The translations under genes and the position numbers were made by a program. Below the pieces are notes generated by a model. It made no database searches and was not told the origin of the DNA. It saw only the letters and a list, made by a program, of their open reading frames with translations. From Bradyrhizobium sp. SZCCT0148 (GTDB lineage Bacteria; Pseudomonadota; Alphaproteobacteria; Rhizobiales; Xanthobacteraceae), in the NCBI RefSeq assembly GCF_018129985.1, contig NZ_JAFCKT010000001.1:1178001-1242000 (forward strand): a DNA stretch of 64,000 nt. Direction: 5' to 3'. This document shows positions 24,772-33,791 of this stretch, piece after piece (position 1 is the first letter of the stretch; each line of letters opens with the position of its first letter).

Positions 24772-25396
24772 GCTTCACATCTGGTGAAGATAAGGCCTTT
24801 CGCACGACGAGATTCAGCATGTTGGCTGGCGTCTCGTCGAAGCTCTTGATCACGCTGGTTTCGGATGACAGCGTGATCCACGGACCCGCGCTGGCATAGG
24901 TTGCTTCCAGCCACTCTGGCGAGACATAGCTGTAATAGCGACCGAGGCTGTCGCGGCCGTCGCTCTCGCCCATCTTGTAGCTCGCATAGAACACGCCTGA
25001 CGGTTTCAGGGCGCGATGAATCCGCGCCAGGATGCCGGCGAGTTCGTCGCGCGGCACGTGCAGCAGACAGGCGCTGGCCCAGACGCCGTCATAGGCCTCG
25101 TGCGCCTCAAGCTGGTCGAACCGCATCGCCTCGACCGGATGACCGAGCCGCTGCGAGGCGATCTCGGCCATTTCGGGGGAGCCATCGGTCGCACGCACCG
25201 AAAATCCCTCGGCCAGCATCACCGCCGAGTGGTTGCCGGCGCCGCAGCCGAGTTCGAGGATCGCGCCGCCTGGCGGCAGCAGGGACAGAAAGCCACGCAG
25301 CCGCGTCGAGGGCGCCTTCGCCCAATCCGCGTAGGACCGGGCGTTGATCCGATAGAATTGCAGGGTCGCATCGTCCACCGCAGGACCTCGTGTCAT
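24758..25396 (-). CDS. Class I SAM-dependent methyltransferase
   Basis: A 212-residue methyltransferase (Methyltransf_11/25 type). SAM motif I is GGAILELGCGAGNHSAVMLA, motif II the acidic end of VRATDGSPEMAEIA, and YDGVWASACLLHVPRDELA is the motif IV region. No membrane segments are seen. Relatives include small-molecule and tellurite/thiol methyltransferases; the substrate is unknown. The start overlaps the argC stop by four bases, so it is the last gene of the dedA/paiB/argC/argC unit and is translationally coupled to argC. Its 3' end overlaps the MAPEG gene on the other strand. Confidence 0.85.
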   Translation of the reverse strand: MTRGPAVDDATLQFYRINARSYADWAKAPSTRLRGFLSLLPPGGAILELGCGAGNHSAVMLAEGFSVRATDGSPEMAEIASQRLGHPVEAMRFDQLEAHEAYDGVWASACLLHVPRDELAGILARIHRALKPSGVFYASYKMGESDGRDSLGRYYSYVSPEWLEATYASAGPWITLSSETSVIKSFDETPANMLNLVVRKALSSPDVKPKAP

Positions 25397-26439
25397 GGAA
25401 ACAGCGCGATCTGCTCCAGGCCCGTCGTCTCTGGCAGCCCGAACATCAGGTTCATGTTCTGGATCGCCTGCCCGGCCGAGCCCTTCACCAGATTATCGAG
25501 CGTTGAAATCACGATCGCCCGGTTCTTGATGCGGTCGGCGACGACACCGATCTGCACATAGTTGGAACCGCGTACATTCTGCGTCTGCGGCAGCACGCCC
25601 TTTTTCGCGACATGCACGAAGGGTTCGTTGACGTAGGCCCGCTCGAGCGCGGCCCGCAAATCGTCGGGCGTCGCGCCATTGAGCTTGACATAGGACGTAC
25701 AGAGTTCGCCGCGCGCCATCGGGATCAGATGCGGCGTGAAGTTCACCGTCACCGCAGAGCCGGCGGCGACGCCGATCTCCTGCTCGATCTCGGGCGCATG
25801 CCGGTGGGTGCCGACCGAATAGGGCGAAAGCCCCTCGCCCGCCTCGCTGAACAACGTGTTCTGTTTCAATCCACGTCCGGCGCCTGTCACGCCCGATTTC
25901 GCGTCGATGACGATGTCGTCGACGTCGATCAGTCTGGCCTTCGCAAGCGGGACTAGCGCGAGCAGCGCCGCCGTTGGGTAGCAGCCAGGACAGGCCACCA
26001 GCCGCGCCGACGTGATTTTCTCGCGATAGAATTCGGTGAGACCATAGACCGCCTCGCCCTGCAGCTCGAGCGCCCGATGCTCATGGCCGTACCATTGCGC
26101 ATAGGTGTTCTTGTCCCGCAGCCTGAAATCGGCGGACATGTCGAGGACCTTGATCGCCGGATTTGCCTTGAGCACCGCGGCGATGATCTCCTGCGTGGTC
26201 CCGTGGGGCAGTCCGCAGAACACGGCATCGAGCCGGCTCCAGTCGACTTTTTCCCATTCCACAAGTTGAGGCAGGTCCAGCATGAAGAAATGCGGAAACA
26301 CCTCGCTCATGGCTTTGCCGGCGTGGGTATTGGCCGTGAGTACGGTGATCTCGGCATTCGGATGCCGCGCCAACAGGCGCACCGCGTCGGCGCCGGTGTA
26401 GCCGGAGGCGCCGAGAATGCCGATCTTCTTCGTGCTCAT
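25393..26439 (-). CDS. argC: N-acetyl-gamma-glutamyl-phosphate reductase, long type
   Basis: A 348-residue NADPH-dependent reductase of arginine biosynthesis, making N-acetylglutamate semialdehyde. KKIGILGASGYTGADAVRLL is the Rossmann loop, the active-site Cys is in LVACPGCYPTAALLALVPL, and GVTGAGRGLKQNTLFSEAGEG and HRHAPEIEQEIG are typical of the ~345-residue type. The start at MSTKKIGILG has AAGGAG upstream. A second, shorter ArgC-type gene lies 26 bp upstream on the same strand. The downstream methyltransferase overlaps by four bases. Confidence 0.95.
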   Translation of the reverse strand: MSTKKIGILGASGYTGADAVRLLARHPNAEITVLTANTHAGKAMSEVFPHFFMLDLPQLVEWEKVDWSRLDAVFCGLPHGTTQEIIAAVLKANPAIKVLDMSADFRLRDKNTYAQWYGHEHRALELQGEAVYGLTEFYREKITSARLVACPGCYPTAALLALVPLAKARLIDVDDIVIDAKSGVTGAGRGLKQNTLFSEAGEGLSPYSVGTHRHAPEIEQEIGVAAGSAVTVNFTPHLIPMARGELCTSYVKLNGATPDDLRAALERAYVNEPFVHVAKKGVLPQTQNVRGSNYVQIGVVADRIKNRAIVISTLDNLVKGSAGQAIQNMNLMFGLPETTGLEQIALFP

Positions 26440-26465
26440 CAGATGCTCCTTCAACGCCAAATCGG

Positions 26466-27446
26466 TCACGTCTCTGCGAGGCCGAGCATCAGCCGCGTGT
26501 TCTGCACGGCTGCGCCCGAGGCACCCTTGCCAAGATTGTCGAGCCGGGCGACGAGCACGGCCTGGTGATGTTTGTCGCTGGCAAAGACGTAGAGCTCGAG
26601 CATGTTGGTCTCGTTCAGCGCTTCCGGCTCGATCCGGCCGCCTTTGCTCGCCTCGTTCTGGAGCGGCATCGCCTTGACGTATTTCGAGCCGGCGTAGCGC
26701 TTGGCGAGCGCTGCCTGGAGGTCGGCACCCCCGGGTTTGCCCGGCAGCGTGTCGAGCTGCAGCGGCACCGAGACCAGCATGCCCTGCCGGTAGTTGCCGA
26801 CCGAGGGAATGAAGATCGGCCGCCGCGTCAGGTGCGAATAGAGCTGCATCTCCGGCAGATGCTTGTGCTCGAAGCCAAGGCCGTACAGCTCGAACGACGG
26901 CGCGCTGCCGTCCTCGAAGCTCGCGATCATCGACTTGCCGCCGCCGGAATAGCCGCTCACCGCGTTGACCGTGACGGGATAATCCTGCGGCAGCAGGCCG
27001 GCATCGACGATCGGCCGCAGCAGTGCGATCGCACCGGTCGGATAGCAGCCGGGGTTGGAGACTTTCTTCGCCGCCTTGATCTTGCCGGCCTGGTCCGGCG
27101 TCAGTTCCGGAAAGCCGTAGGCCCAGTCGGGTGCGACCCGGTAGGCGGTCGAGGCGTCGAGCACCTTCGGGCCCGAGGTGCCCATGCTGTCGACCAGCGC
27201 GACCGTCTCCCTGGCGGCATCGTCGGGCAGACAGAGGATGACGAGGTCCACCTCCTCCATCAGCGCCTTCTTGGCAGCGGGGTCCTTGCGCTTGTCGTCG
27301 GGGATCGTCTTCACCTCGACGTCGCTCTGGTGCTTCAGCCGCTCGTTGATGCCGAGACCGGTGGTGCCGGAGCCGCCGTCGACGAAGACGGTTGCGGGTT
27401 TGGTGGCAGCGCCCTTCGGGGCCTGTTTGATGTCAGCGAGGCTCAT
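26466..27446 (-). CDS. argC: N-acetyl-gamma-glutamyl-phosphate reductase, short type (second ArgC)
   Basis: A 326-residue protein of the shorter ArgC class (about 310 residues). [20 protein letters not shown] is its nucleotide-binding start, the active-site Cys is in [20 protein letters not shown], and [14 protein letters not shown] and [14 protein letters not shown] are characteristic. A start four bases before the end of the paiB-like gene (ATGA overlap) couples the two. It is directly upstream of a long-type argC, so two non-identical reductases for the same step sit in tandem. One may serve arginine synthesis and the other a side pathway. Confidence 0.93.
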   Translation of the reverse strand: MSLADIKQAPKGAATKPATVFVDGGSGTTGLGINERLKHQSDVEVKTIPDDKRKDPAAKKALMEEVDLVILCLPDDAARETVALVDSMGTSGPKVLDASTAYRVAPDWAYGFPELTPDQAGKIKAAKKVSNPGCYPTGAIALLRPIVDAGLLPQDYPVTVNAVSGYSGGGKSMIASFEDGSAPSFELYGLGFEHKHLPEMQLYSHLTRRPIFIPSVGNYRQGMLVSVPLQLDTLPGKPGGADLQAALAKRYAGSKYVKAMPLQNEASKGGRIEPEALNETNMLELYVFASDKHHQAVLVARLDNLGKGASGAAVQNTRLMLGLAET

Positions 27447-28108
27447 GGCGCGCTCCCTTCGAGCATGTTCGTGTCGTTTGCAAAAACCTGCGGCCTTGCC
27501 TGCCGCATCAAATGTGAGATCTGCCTGGCGTCGGCATCGCCGGCACTGAGCGCATTGGCGATCGCCGTATAGTCGGCGTCGGATTTGTGCTGGTTGAGCT
27601 TGAAGCTGCCTTCGACCTCATCAACCGTCATCACCAGACCAACGATCCCCTTCTTCAGCGTCTCAAGCCGTCCGGCCGTCATCTTGCCCGACGTCCACGG
27701 CGTCTTTGGCAACAGCCAGATCTCGAACTTGTCGCTGAGCGTGTCGATCTGTACCGCCAATTCGTCATCCGACAGCATCCGCACCGGCCCGCTCAGATGC
27801 ACCGACTGGTAGAGCCAGGTCGGCACCTGGTCCGGCGAGACGTACCAGTCCGGCGACACATAGGCATCGGGGCCGTTGACCGCGAGCAGCCAGGACGCAT
27901 CGCCGCTTGCGAGCTTTAGCAGCGGATTGTGACGGGCGACATGAAAGGCGGCCTGCGGTGTGCCGTCGGCCGCATAGGTCAGATAGAACGGCAACGGCGA
28001 GGCAATCGGCTTCTTGCCGTCAAAGGCGCACATGGTGCCGAAGCCGCGCTCCTCGGCGAATTTCAGGCTCGCGGCGCGGTCCTGCTTGAAAAAGGGTGGC
28101 GTGTACAT
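27443..28108 (-). CDS. PaiB-like FMN-binding protein
   Basis: A 221-residue split-barrel flavin protein of the PaiB family, usually annotated as FMN-binding negative transcriptional regulator. [20 protein letters not shown] is the typical start; [13 protein letters not shown] and [16 protein letters not shown] form the flavin site, and [18 protein letters not shown] is the conserved core. The longer frame's extra 51 residues are rejected. In Bacillus PaiB affects sporulation and protease genes, but direct DNA binding is poorly supported and an enzymatic role is possible. It is coupled to the short argC by an ATGA overlap. Confidence 0.88.
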   Translation of the reverse strand: MYTPPFFKQDRAASLKFAEERGFGTMCAFDGKKPIASPLPFYLTYAADGTPQAAFHVARHNPLLKLASGDASWLLAVNGPDAYVSPDWYVSPDQVPTWLYQSVHLSGPVRMLSDDELAVQIDTLSDKFEIWLLPKTPWTSGKMTAGRLETLKKGIVGLVMTVDEVEGSFKLNQHKSDADYTAIANALSAGDADARQISHLMRQARPQVFANDTNMLEGSAP

Positions 28109-28333
28109 CGTGGTCTCCTGCTGGGCCTCCTCGGGGGGCCGCCGGATCAGATCGCGCTGACAGGAGAAAGAATGCCGCGGATCGGATCCAGCGGCAAAGA
28201 CGATGATCTCAAACGCGATCGACCGCCCAAACCGCAAGAGTGCGGCGGCGGCGACGGGCAAACAGGATGGTCGCGGCGTTGATCATGGCGCGCGGCTATA
28301 AGGCCAGATCGGGCTTCCGTCAAGGTTTCGGCG

Positions 28334-28864
28334 TCAGATCACCCGCCAGATCCATTCCATGATCTTGGCGAGCACGTCGCCGAACAGCAGGAGCACAGCC
28401 GACCAGATCAGGGCCGATATGAAATTGGCGGCTTGGAAGCTCCAATAAGGCATCTCGAAAATGCCGGCCGCCAGCGGCACCGAGGCGCGCAACGGGCCGA
28501 AGAAGCGGCCGATGAAGATGCTGGGGATGCCCCAGCTGCGCACGAAAGCCTCGCCTCTCGGCAGGAGCTCCGGATAGCGCGAGAGCGGCCACATCTGGGC
28601 GACCCTCTCCTTGTAGCGGAAACCGAACCAGTACGAGACCCAGTCGCCCAGCGCCGCACCGAGGCCGCCGGCGATCCAGACCGGGTAGAAGCTGATGCCA
28701 CTTGCCCCGATCAGCGCGCCGATCGCCACCAGCGCACCCCACGCCGGGATCAGCAGCGAGATGAAGGCAAGCGACTCCCCGAACGCCAGCAGGAAGACGA
28801 TCGGAGCCGCCCAGGCTTGGTGAACGCGCACGAAATCGGCCAGGGCGTGCGCAAACTGCTCCAT
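28334..28864 (-). CDS. DedA-family inner-membrane protein
   Basis: A 176-residue DedA/SNARE-associated (VTT) protein with about four to five hydrophobic segments. GESLAFISLLIPAWGALVAI carries the family E...P motif, and RFFGPLRASVPLAAGIFEMP contains the F/Y-x-R-(F/W)xGPxR signature. DedA proteins are now linked to flipping or recycling of lipid carriers and to membrane energetics. It is the first gene of a minus-strand run, 225 bp upstream of the paiB-like gene, and divergent from parE. Confidence 0.92.
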   Translation of the reverse strand: MEQFAHALADFVRVHQAWAAPIVFLLAFGESLAFISLLIPAWGALVAIGALIGASGISFYPVWIAGGLGAALGDWVSYWFGFRYKERVAQMWPLSRYPELLPRGEAFVRSWGIPSIFIGRFFGPLRASVPLAAGIFEMPYWSFQAANFISALIWSAVLLLFGDVLAKIMEWIWRVI

Positions 28865-29141
28865 TCCAGATTAGCCTTCCCGCCCTGTCTCAAGGTGCTG
28901 CTTCAATAAAAAGGACTGGTAAGCCAAGGGGTTGTGTGACATCAAGTCACAAAGCTCGGCTCAGCCCGGACCAGCCGGTCAAATTGCCGGCAATTGCTGG
29001 GCCTGCGGCGTAAAATCGCCGGGATGTGGCTCCCAACCGCACCGCCCGGCTCGCCCCGCGGTAACCTTTCCAATTCAGAAGTGGCATAGTCGGCCCAACC
29101 GATTCGCCGCTGATGCGGCCCCTCACAGCGTATCAAGATAT

Positions 29142-31187
29142 ATGTCCAAGCAGTTGAAACCCAAAGCAAAAGACGATTTTTTTGGCGGCGATGAGCCAAA
29201 AGCGCGCAGCGCGCCCAAGACGGCGCCGCGCGGAACCGGCGGCGAGGCCGACTACACCGCAGCCGACATTGAGGTGCTCGAAGGCCTGGAGCCGGTACGG
29301 CGGCGGCCCGGCATGTATATCGGCGGCACCGACGAAAAGGCGCTGCATCATCTGTTCGCCGAAGTCATCGACAACTCGATGGACGAAGCGCTGGCCGGAC
29401 ACGCCACCTTCATCGGCGTCGAGCTCTCCGCGGATGGTTTTCTTACCGTCACGGACAACGGTCGCGGCATCCCGATCGATCCGCATCCGAAGTTCCCGAA
29501 GAAGTCGGCGCTCGAAGTCATCATGTGCACGCTGCATTCGGGCGGCAAGTTCGACAGCAAGGTCTACGAGACCTCGGGCGGTCTGCACGGCGTCGGCATC
29601 TCCGTGGTGAACGCCCTCTCCTCGCTGCTCGAGGTGGAGGTCGCGCGCAGCCAGAAGCTCTACCGCATGACGTTCGAGCGCGGCCATCCCAAGGGCAAGC
29701 TCGAGGACCTCGGCAAGATCAACAACCGGCGCGGCACGCGCGTCCGGTTCAAGCCCGATACCGACATCTTCGGCGCCAAGGCCGCGTTCAAGCCGCAGCG
29801 CCTGTTCAAGATGACGCGTTCGAAAGCGTATCTGTTCGGCGGCGTCGAGATCCGCTGGAATTGCGCGCCCGAGCTGCTCAAGGGCGTCGAGGACGTGCCG
29901 GCGGAAGCGACCTTCCACTTTCCGGGCGGGCTCAAGGACTATCTTGCGGCAGCGATCCACGCCGACACGCTGGTGCACCCGGATATCTTCTCCGGCAAAT
30001 CGGGCCGCAACGGCGCGCATGGCGCCTGCGAATGGGCCGTGGCCTGGACCGCGGATGCCGACGGCTTCCTGTCCTCCTACACCAACACGGTGCCGACGCC
30101 CGATGGCGGCACGCATGAATCCGGCTTGCGCAGCGCGCTGCTGCGCGGCCTGAAGGATCACGCCGAGCGCGTTGGCCAGGGCAAGCGCGCCTCGTCCATT
30201 ACGTCGGAAGACGTGATGGTCGGAGCCGCGGTGATGCTGTCGGTGTTCGTGCGCGAGCCCGAATTCCAGGGACAGACCAAGGATCGTCTCGCCACGGCCG
30301 AAGCGCAGCGCATCGTCGAACAGGCGATGAAGGATCCGTTCGACCATTGGCTGTCGGGCAATCCGAACATGGCGAACCGGCTGCTCGATTTCGTGATCGA
30401 CCGCGCCGAGGAACGGCTGCGGCGGCGGCAGGAGAAAGAGACCGCGCGGAAAACTGCCGGCAAGAAGCTGCGCCTGCCCGGCAAGCTCGCCGACTGCACC
30501 GATGCCGGCACCGACGGCTCCGAGCTCTTCATCGTCGAGGGTGACTCGGCCGGCGGCAGCGCCAAGCAGGCACGCGATCGCAAGACGCAAGCGGTGCTGC
30601 CCTTGCGCGGTAAGATCCTCAACGTCGCCTCCGCCGGGAAGGACAAGTTGACGGCGAATGCCCAGCTCTCCGACCTCGTGCAGGCGATCGGCTGCGGTCA
30701 GCTCCTGCAATATCGCGAAGAGGATCTGCGCTATCAGCGTATCATCATCATGACCGACGCCGACGTCGACGGCGCCCACATCGCCTCGCTCCTGATCACC
30801 TTCTTCTACCGGCAGATGCCGAAGCTGATCGACGAAGGACATCTCTTCCTCGCGGTGCCGCCGCTCTACAAACTCACGCACGGCACCAAGTCGGTCTACG
30901 CGCGCGACGACAAGCACAAGGAAGAGCTGATCAAGAGCGCGTTCAACGCCAACGCCAAGGTCGAGGTGAACCGCTTCAAAGGCCTCGGCGAGATGATGCC
31001 GGCGCAGCTCAAGGAGACCACCATGGATCCTGCCAAGCGCACGCTGCTCAAGGTGGTTCTGCTGCCCGACGACCGCGATACCACTGCGGATTCGGTGGAG
31101 CGCCTGATGGGCACGAAGGCCGAGGCGCGATTCGCCTTCATCACGGACAAGGCCGAATTCGCCAGCGACGAGCTCCTGGACGTTTGA
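29142..31187 (+). CDS. parE: DNA topoisomerase IV subunit B
   Basis: A 681-residue ATPase subunit of topoisomerase IV, which decatenates daughter chromosomes with ParC. The GHKL ATPase motifs are EVIDNSMDEALAG, VTDNGRGIPIDPH and SGGLHGVGISVVNALS. The TOPRIM motifs are FIVEGDSAGGSAKQARDR and MTDADVDGAHIASLLI, and the C-terminal GLGEMMPAQLKETTMDP is typical. The start at MSKQLKPKAKDD is chosen over a frame with 70 more unlike residues. An alphaproteobacterial N-terminal tail of about 45 charged residues precedes the ATPase domain. The QAVLPLRGKILNV motif is common to GyrB and ParE; the short length favours ParE. A strong terminator follows. Confidence 0.96.
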   Translation: MSKQLKPKAKDDFFGGDEPKARSAPKTAPRGTGGEADYTAADIEVLEGLEPVRRRPGMYIGGTDEKALHHLFAEVIDNSMDEALAGHATFIGVELSADGFLTVTDNGRGIPIDPHPKFPKKSALEVIMCTLHSGGKFDSKVYETSGGLHGVGISVVNALSSLLEVEVARSQKLYRMTFERGHPKGKLEDLGKINNRRGTRVRFKPDTDIFGAKAAFKPQRLFKMTRSKAYLFGGVEIRWNCAPELLKGVEDVPAEATFHFPGGLKDYLAAAIHADTLVHPDIFSGKSGRNGAHGACEWAVAWTADADGFLSSYTNTVPTPDGGTHESGLRSALLRGLKDHAERVGQGKRASSITSEDVMVGAAVMLSVFVREPEFQGQTKDRLATAEAQRIVEQAMKDPFDHWLSGNPNMANRLLDFVIDRAEERLRRRQEKETARKTAGKKLRLPGKLADCTDAGTDGSELFIVEGDSAGGSAKQARDRKTQAVLPLRGKILNVASAGKDKLTANAQLSDLVQAIGCGQLLQYREEDLRYQRIIIMTDADVDGAHIASLLITFFYRQMPKLIDEGHLFLAVPPLYKLTHGTKSVYARDDKHKEELIKSAFNANAKVEVNRFKGLGEMMPAQLKETTMDPAKRTLLKVVLLPDDRDTTADSVERLMGTKAEARFAFITDKAEFASDELLDV

Positions 31188-31615
31188 GCCGGCGGCGCAA
31201 TAGCGCTTCGTCGAGAGCCCCGGCCAAAAGCCGGGGCTTTTTGCGTTTCAGGGGGCGAGACGGCGTCACCGAGGGTCTGCATGGGTTTGAACGAATCGCG
31301 CCACCGTCGCGGCGACTCGGCCAGCGACTCAGGCGCTCAAGGCGAAGCACGGCTGCCTCCATTTCGGACAAAGCCGGATTTCCTAACGAAACCCTACCTG
31401 AATCCGAGACTCGAAAATCCCGACAAGCTACTGAATACAAATGGTTATTTCATATTTTGACAATTGCAGCCAAAATACCCACGCACCGGCGTTTTCCGGC
31501 GACTGTGCTTGCCCTGCAACAGCATTCCCGCAGGAAACGTCTATAGTCCGGGCATCAGATGAAACGAACACAGTGCGCTCGCGCTGCTAGACAGACCAAG
31601 GTTGGGGATTTTGAC
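31188..31615. other. 428-bp intergenic region between parE and the beta-barrel gene
   Basis: Beyond the parE terminator no gene is seen. The segment from about 31380 to 31490 is AT-rich compared with its surroundings (CAAATGGTTATTTCATATTT). A TATAGT hexamer at 31542-31547 is a candidate -10 for the outer-membrane gene, but no matching -35 is clear. The 5' leader from there to the ATG at 31616 would be about 65 bases. Confidence 0.4.
31216..31242 (+). terminator. Rho-independent terminator of parE
   Basis: AGCCCCGG and CCGGGGCT form an 8-bp stem around a CCAAAAG loop, followed by TTTTT. It lies 28 bases after the parE stop codon. Confidence 0.85.
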
Positions 31616-32398
31616 ATGAAGAAGATTTTGCTCGCTCTGACCGCGGTTGCCGCGATGACGGGTTCCGCCTCGGCTGCCGATCTCGGTGCCCGTCCCTACG
31701 TGAAGGCCCCCATGCCGGCGCCCGTCGCCAACTGGACCGGCTTCTACGTGTTCGGCGGCGGCGGCGGCGGCCTCTCCAATGCCGACCAGCACGTCCAGAC
31801 CACCGTTGGTGCGATTCCGCTGACGATCGACCAGCGCCAGGGCGGCTCCGGCTGGTTCGGCACTGTCGGCGCCGGTTACGACTGGCAGTTCAGCGGCACC
31901 TGGGTTGCCGGCGTGTTCGCTGACGGCCAGTTCGGCAGCATCCGCGCCACCATCCAGGATCCGATCGCTGGCATCACCGGCAATCAGAAGCTGGAAACCT
32001 CCTGGGCCGCGGGCGTGCGCCTCGGCTGGCTGGTCGCCCCGAACGTTCTATCCTACGTCAACGGCGGTTACTCTGGCGCCCACTTCGGCCAGACCAACTT
32101 CACGACGCTGGGCGGCACTCCCGCTGGCATCCACCTGAACAGCTACAACCGCAACGGCTGGTTCGTCGGCGGCGGTGTCGAGAACAGCCTGAACATCTTC
32201 GGCGTCTCCTCGCCCGGCTGGTTCATGAAGACCGAGTATCGTTCGGCCTTCTACGATGCCAAGACCTCGAACGAGCTGTTCGATGGTACCAATGCGCTGG
32301 TCGGCCGCGACATCCGCGCCAACAGCTGGAACCAGACGATCTCCACCTCGCTGGTCTACCGCTTCAACTGGACCGGTCCGGTCGTCGCCAAGTACTGA
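31616..32398 (+). CDS. Outer-membrane beta-barrel protein (RopB/Omp31-like)
   Basis: A 260-residue exported porin-like small barrel. The signal peptide is MKKILLALTAVAAMTGSASA, followed by the ADLGARPYVKAP start common in bradyrhizobial and rhizobial outer-membrane proteins, then NWTGFYVFGGGGGGLSNADQ. The mature chain alternates aromatic and polar residues in amphipathic strands and ends with a near-terminal SLVYRFNW and an aromatic tail, fitting an eight-stranded barrel. The start is at the ATG with GGGGATT upstream. A strong terminator follows, so it is monocistronic. It probably contributes to envelope integrity; no ligand is known. Confidence 0.88.
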   Translation: MKKILLALTAVAAMTGSASAADLGARPYVKAPMPAPVANWTGFYVFGGGGGGLSNADQHVQTTVGAIPLTIDQRQGGSGWFGTVGAGYDWQFSGTWVAGVFADGQFGSIRATIQDPIAGITGNQKLETSWAAGVRLGWLVAPNVLSYVNGGYSGAHFGQTNFTTLGGTPAGIHLNSYNRNGWFVGGGVENSLNIFGVSSPGWFMKTEYRSAFYDAKTSNELFDGTNALVGRDIRANSWNQTISTSLVYRFNWTGPVVAKY

Positions 32399-32702
32399 GC
32401 CGAACGCAAGTTCAGACGTCAAAGCCCCGGCATCGCCGGGGCTTTTTCGTTATGGCGTCGTCGGGCGACCAATGCTGCCCTTCGCCAGCCGCAGCGGCGA
32501 GCCGGGTTTCCATCACTCACATGATTTGGTGACCGCCCGCCCCGGGATCGCGACCTGTGCCAGGCTTCGCCGCGTTGGCCGCTGCCGGCGGCGCCATTGT
32601 ATCCGAGCCAAAGCTACGGTTATGTGTGGCCCAAGCTTTCGTGGCCGCGGCAATCGTTGATGCCGCGAGTCGCGATAGAAGCGGACCGCCGGGGAGGAAT
32701 GC
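32399..32702. other. 304-bp intergenic region
   Basis: After the terminator no gene is supported. The stretch is GC-rich, and short frames in it lack ribosome sites. The last 15 bases hold the strong GGGGAGGAATGC ribosome site of the small membrane protein at 32703. No clear promoter hexamers were found. Confidence 0.45.
32421..32447 (+). terminator. Rho-independent terminator of the beta-barrel gene
   Basis: AAAGCCCCGGC and GCCGGGGCTTT form a perfect 11-bp stem around ATC, followed by a T run. It lies 22 bases after the stop codon. Confidence 0.88.
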
Positions 32703-32888
32703 ATGCGCAGATTTCTGCTTGTGGCAGGCCTGTTTGCTCTCGCCATCGGGCTGCTCTGGATCGGACAGGGCACGGGCACGGTTCCCTGGCCGCGATCGAG
32801 CTTCATGGTCGACCAGCTGCAGTGGGCTGGCTATGGCGCCGCCATGGCCGGCTTCGGACTGGTGCTGATCTGGCAGAGCAACCAATAA
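32703..32888 (+). CDS. Small two-helix membrane protein, 61 aa
   Basis: A compact membrane protein. The first hydrophobic segment (RRFLLVAGLFALAIGLLWIG) is followed by a short loop with TGTVPWPRSSFM, then a second helix (WAGYGAAMAGFGLVLIW). A very good GGGGAGG ribosome site sits six bases before the ATG. It is 21 bp upstream of an SDR gene on the same strand, so the two form a small operon. The family is unknown to me. Its conserved-looking loop between two helices suggests a real protein rather than a random frame. Confidence 0.75.
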   Translation: MRRFLLVAGLFALAIGLLWIGQGTGTVPWPRSSFMVDQLQWAGYGAAMAGFGLVLIWQSNQ

Positions 32889-32909
32889 AAGAAACCAGGG
32901 AATACAAGC

Positions 32910-33680
32910 ATGACATCCAGCCGGTTCGATCTCCGCGGCAAGGTCGCGATCGTCACGGGAGGTAACGGCGGCATCGGGCTCGGCATGGCCCGCGGCCTTG
33001 CCGATGCCGGTGCCGACATCGCCGTGGTCGGACGCAACGAAGCCAAGTCCAAGGCAGCCGTCGAAGACCTCAAGCAGCGTGGCGTCAAGGCGATCGCGGT
33101 TGCGACCGACGTCACCGACAAAGCGGCGATCGAGGCCATGATCGCGCGCGTGGTGAAAGATCTCGGTCGCATCGATATCCTCGTCAACAATGCCGGCATG
33201 AGCATCCGCAAGCCGCCGCACGAACTCGAACTCGACGAGTGGAACAAGGTGATCGAAACCAACCTCACCAGCGCCTTCCTGTGCTCCAAGCTCGCCTATC
33301 CGCACCTGAAGGCGTCAGGCAACGGCAAGGTGATCAACATCGGCTCGATGATGTCGATCTTCGGCGCGAGCTTTGCCACCGCCTATGCTGCCAGCAAGGG
33401 CGGCATCGTGCAGTACACGCGCGCCTGCGCCAATGCCTGGGCGCCGGACAACATCCAGGTCAATGCGATCCTGCCAGGCTGGATCGACACCGACCTCACC
33501 CGCGGCGCGCGGCAGCAGGTGTCGGGATTGCACGAGCGGGTGCTGGCGCGCACGCCTGCGGGGCGCTGGGGCGACATCGACGATTTCGCCGGCATCACCG
33601 TGTTCCTGGCATCGCCTGCATCGACCTTCGTCACGGGCACCGCAATCCCTATCGATGGCGGCTTCTCGGTGATGGCCTGA
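32910..33680 (+). CDS. SDR-family oxidoreductase
   Basis: A 256-residue classical short-chain dehydrogenase. The cofactor loop is VTGGNGGIGLGMARGLADAG, and VVGRNEAKSKAA with an Arg after strand two hints at NADP. NNAGMSIRKPPHEL, INIGSMMSIFG (catalytic Ser), YAASKGGIVQYTRACA (Tyr, Lys) and TGTAIPIDGGFSVMA complete the FabG-like pattern. It resembles glucose/gluconate-type dehydrogenases, but the substrate is not defined. It is the second gene of a unit with the 61-residue membrane protein and ends at a bidirectional terminator. Confidence 0.9.
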   Translation: MTSSRFDLRGKVAIVTGGNGGIGLGMARGLADAGADIAVVGRNEAKSKAAVEDLKQRGVKAIAVATDVTDKAAIEAMIARVVKDLGRIDILVNNAGMSIRKPPHELELDEWNKVIETNLTSAFLCSKLAYPHLKASGNGKVINIGSMMSIFGASFATAYAASKGGIVQYTRACANAWAPDNIQVNAILPGWIDTDLTRGARQQVSGLHERVLARTPAGRWGDIDDFAGITVFLASPASTFVTGTAIPIDGGFSVMA

Positions 33681-33714
33681 GCCTGAGCCGCACGCTATCG
33701 GAGAATGCAAAAAG

Positions 33715-33741
33715 AAGCCCCGGACAAAGTCCGGGGCTTTT
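33715..33741. terminator. Bidirectional terminator between SDR and the second beta-barrel gene
   Basis: AAGCCCCGGAC and GTCCGGGGCTT form a perfect 11-bp stem around AAA. TTTT follows on the plus strand, and on the minus strand the complement of the upstream AAAAAG gives a T run. It serves both convergent genes (ends at 33680 and 33792). Confidence 0.85.
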
Positions 33742-33791
33742 GAATTTTGGCAGTGCTTTTTTTGATCGTTGGTCGCGTTGCGTCGACGTGC

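Noticed and set aside
28932..29141. N-terminal extension of ParE by 70 residues
   Set aside because: Pro/Cys-rich and unlike ParE; MSKQLKPK at 29142 is the plausible start.
29133..30917. Long open frame (594 codons) opposite parE
   Set aside because: Antisense composition without family motifs; parE is unmistakable.
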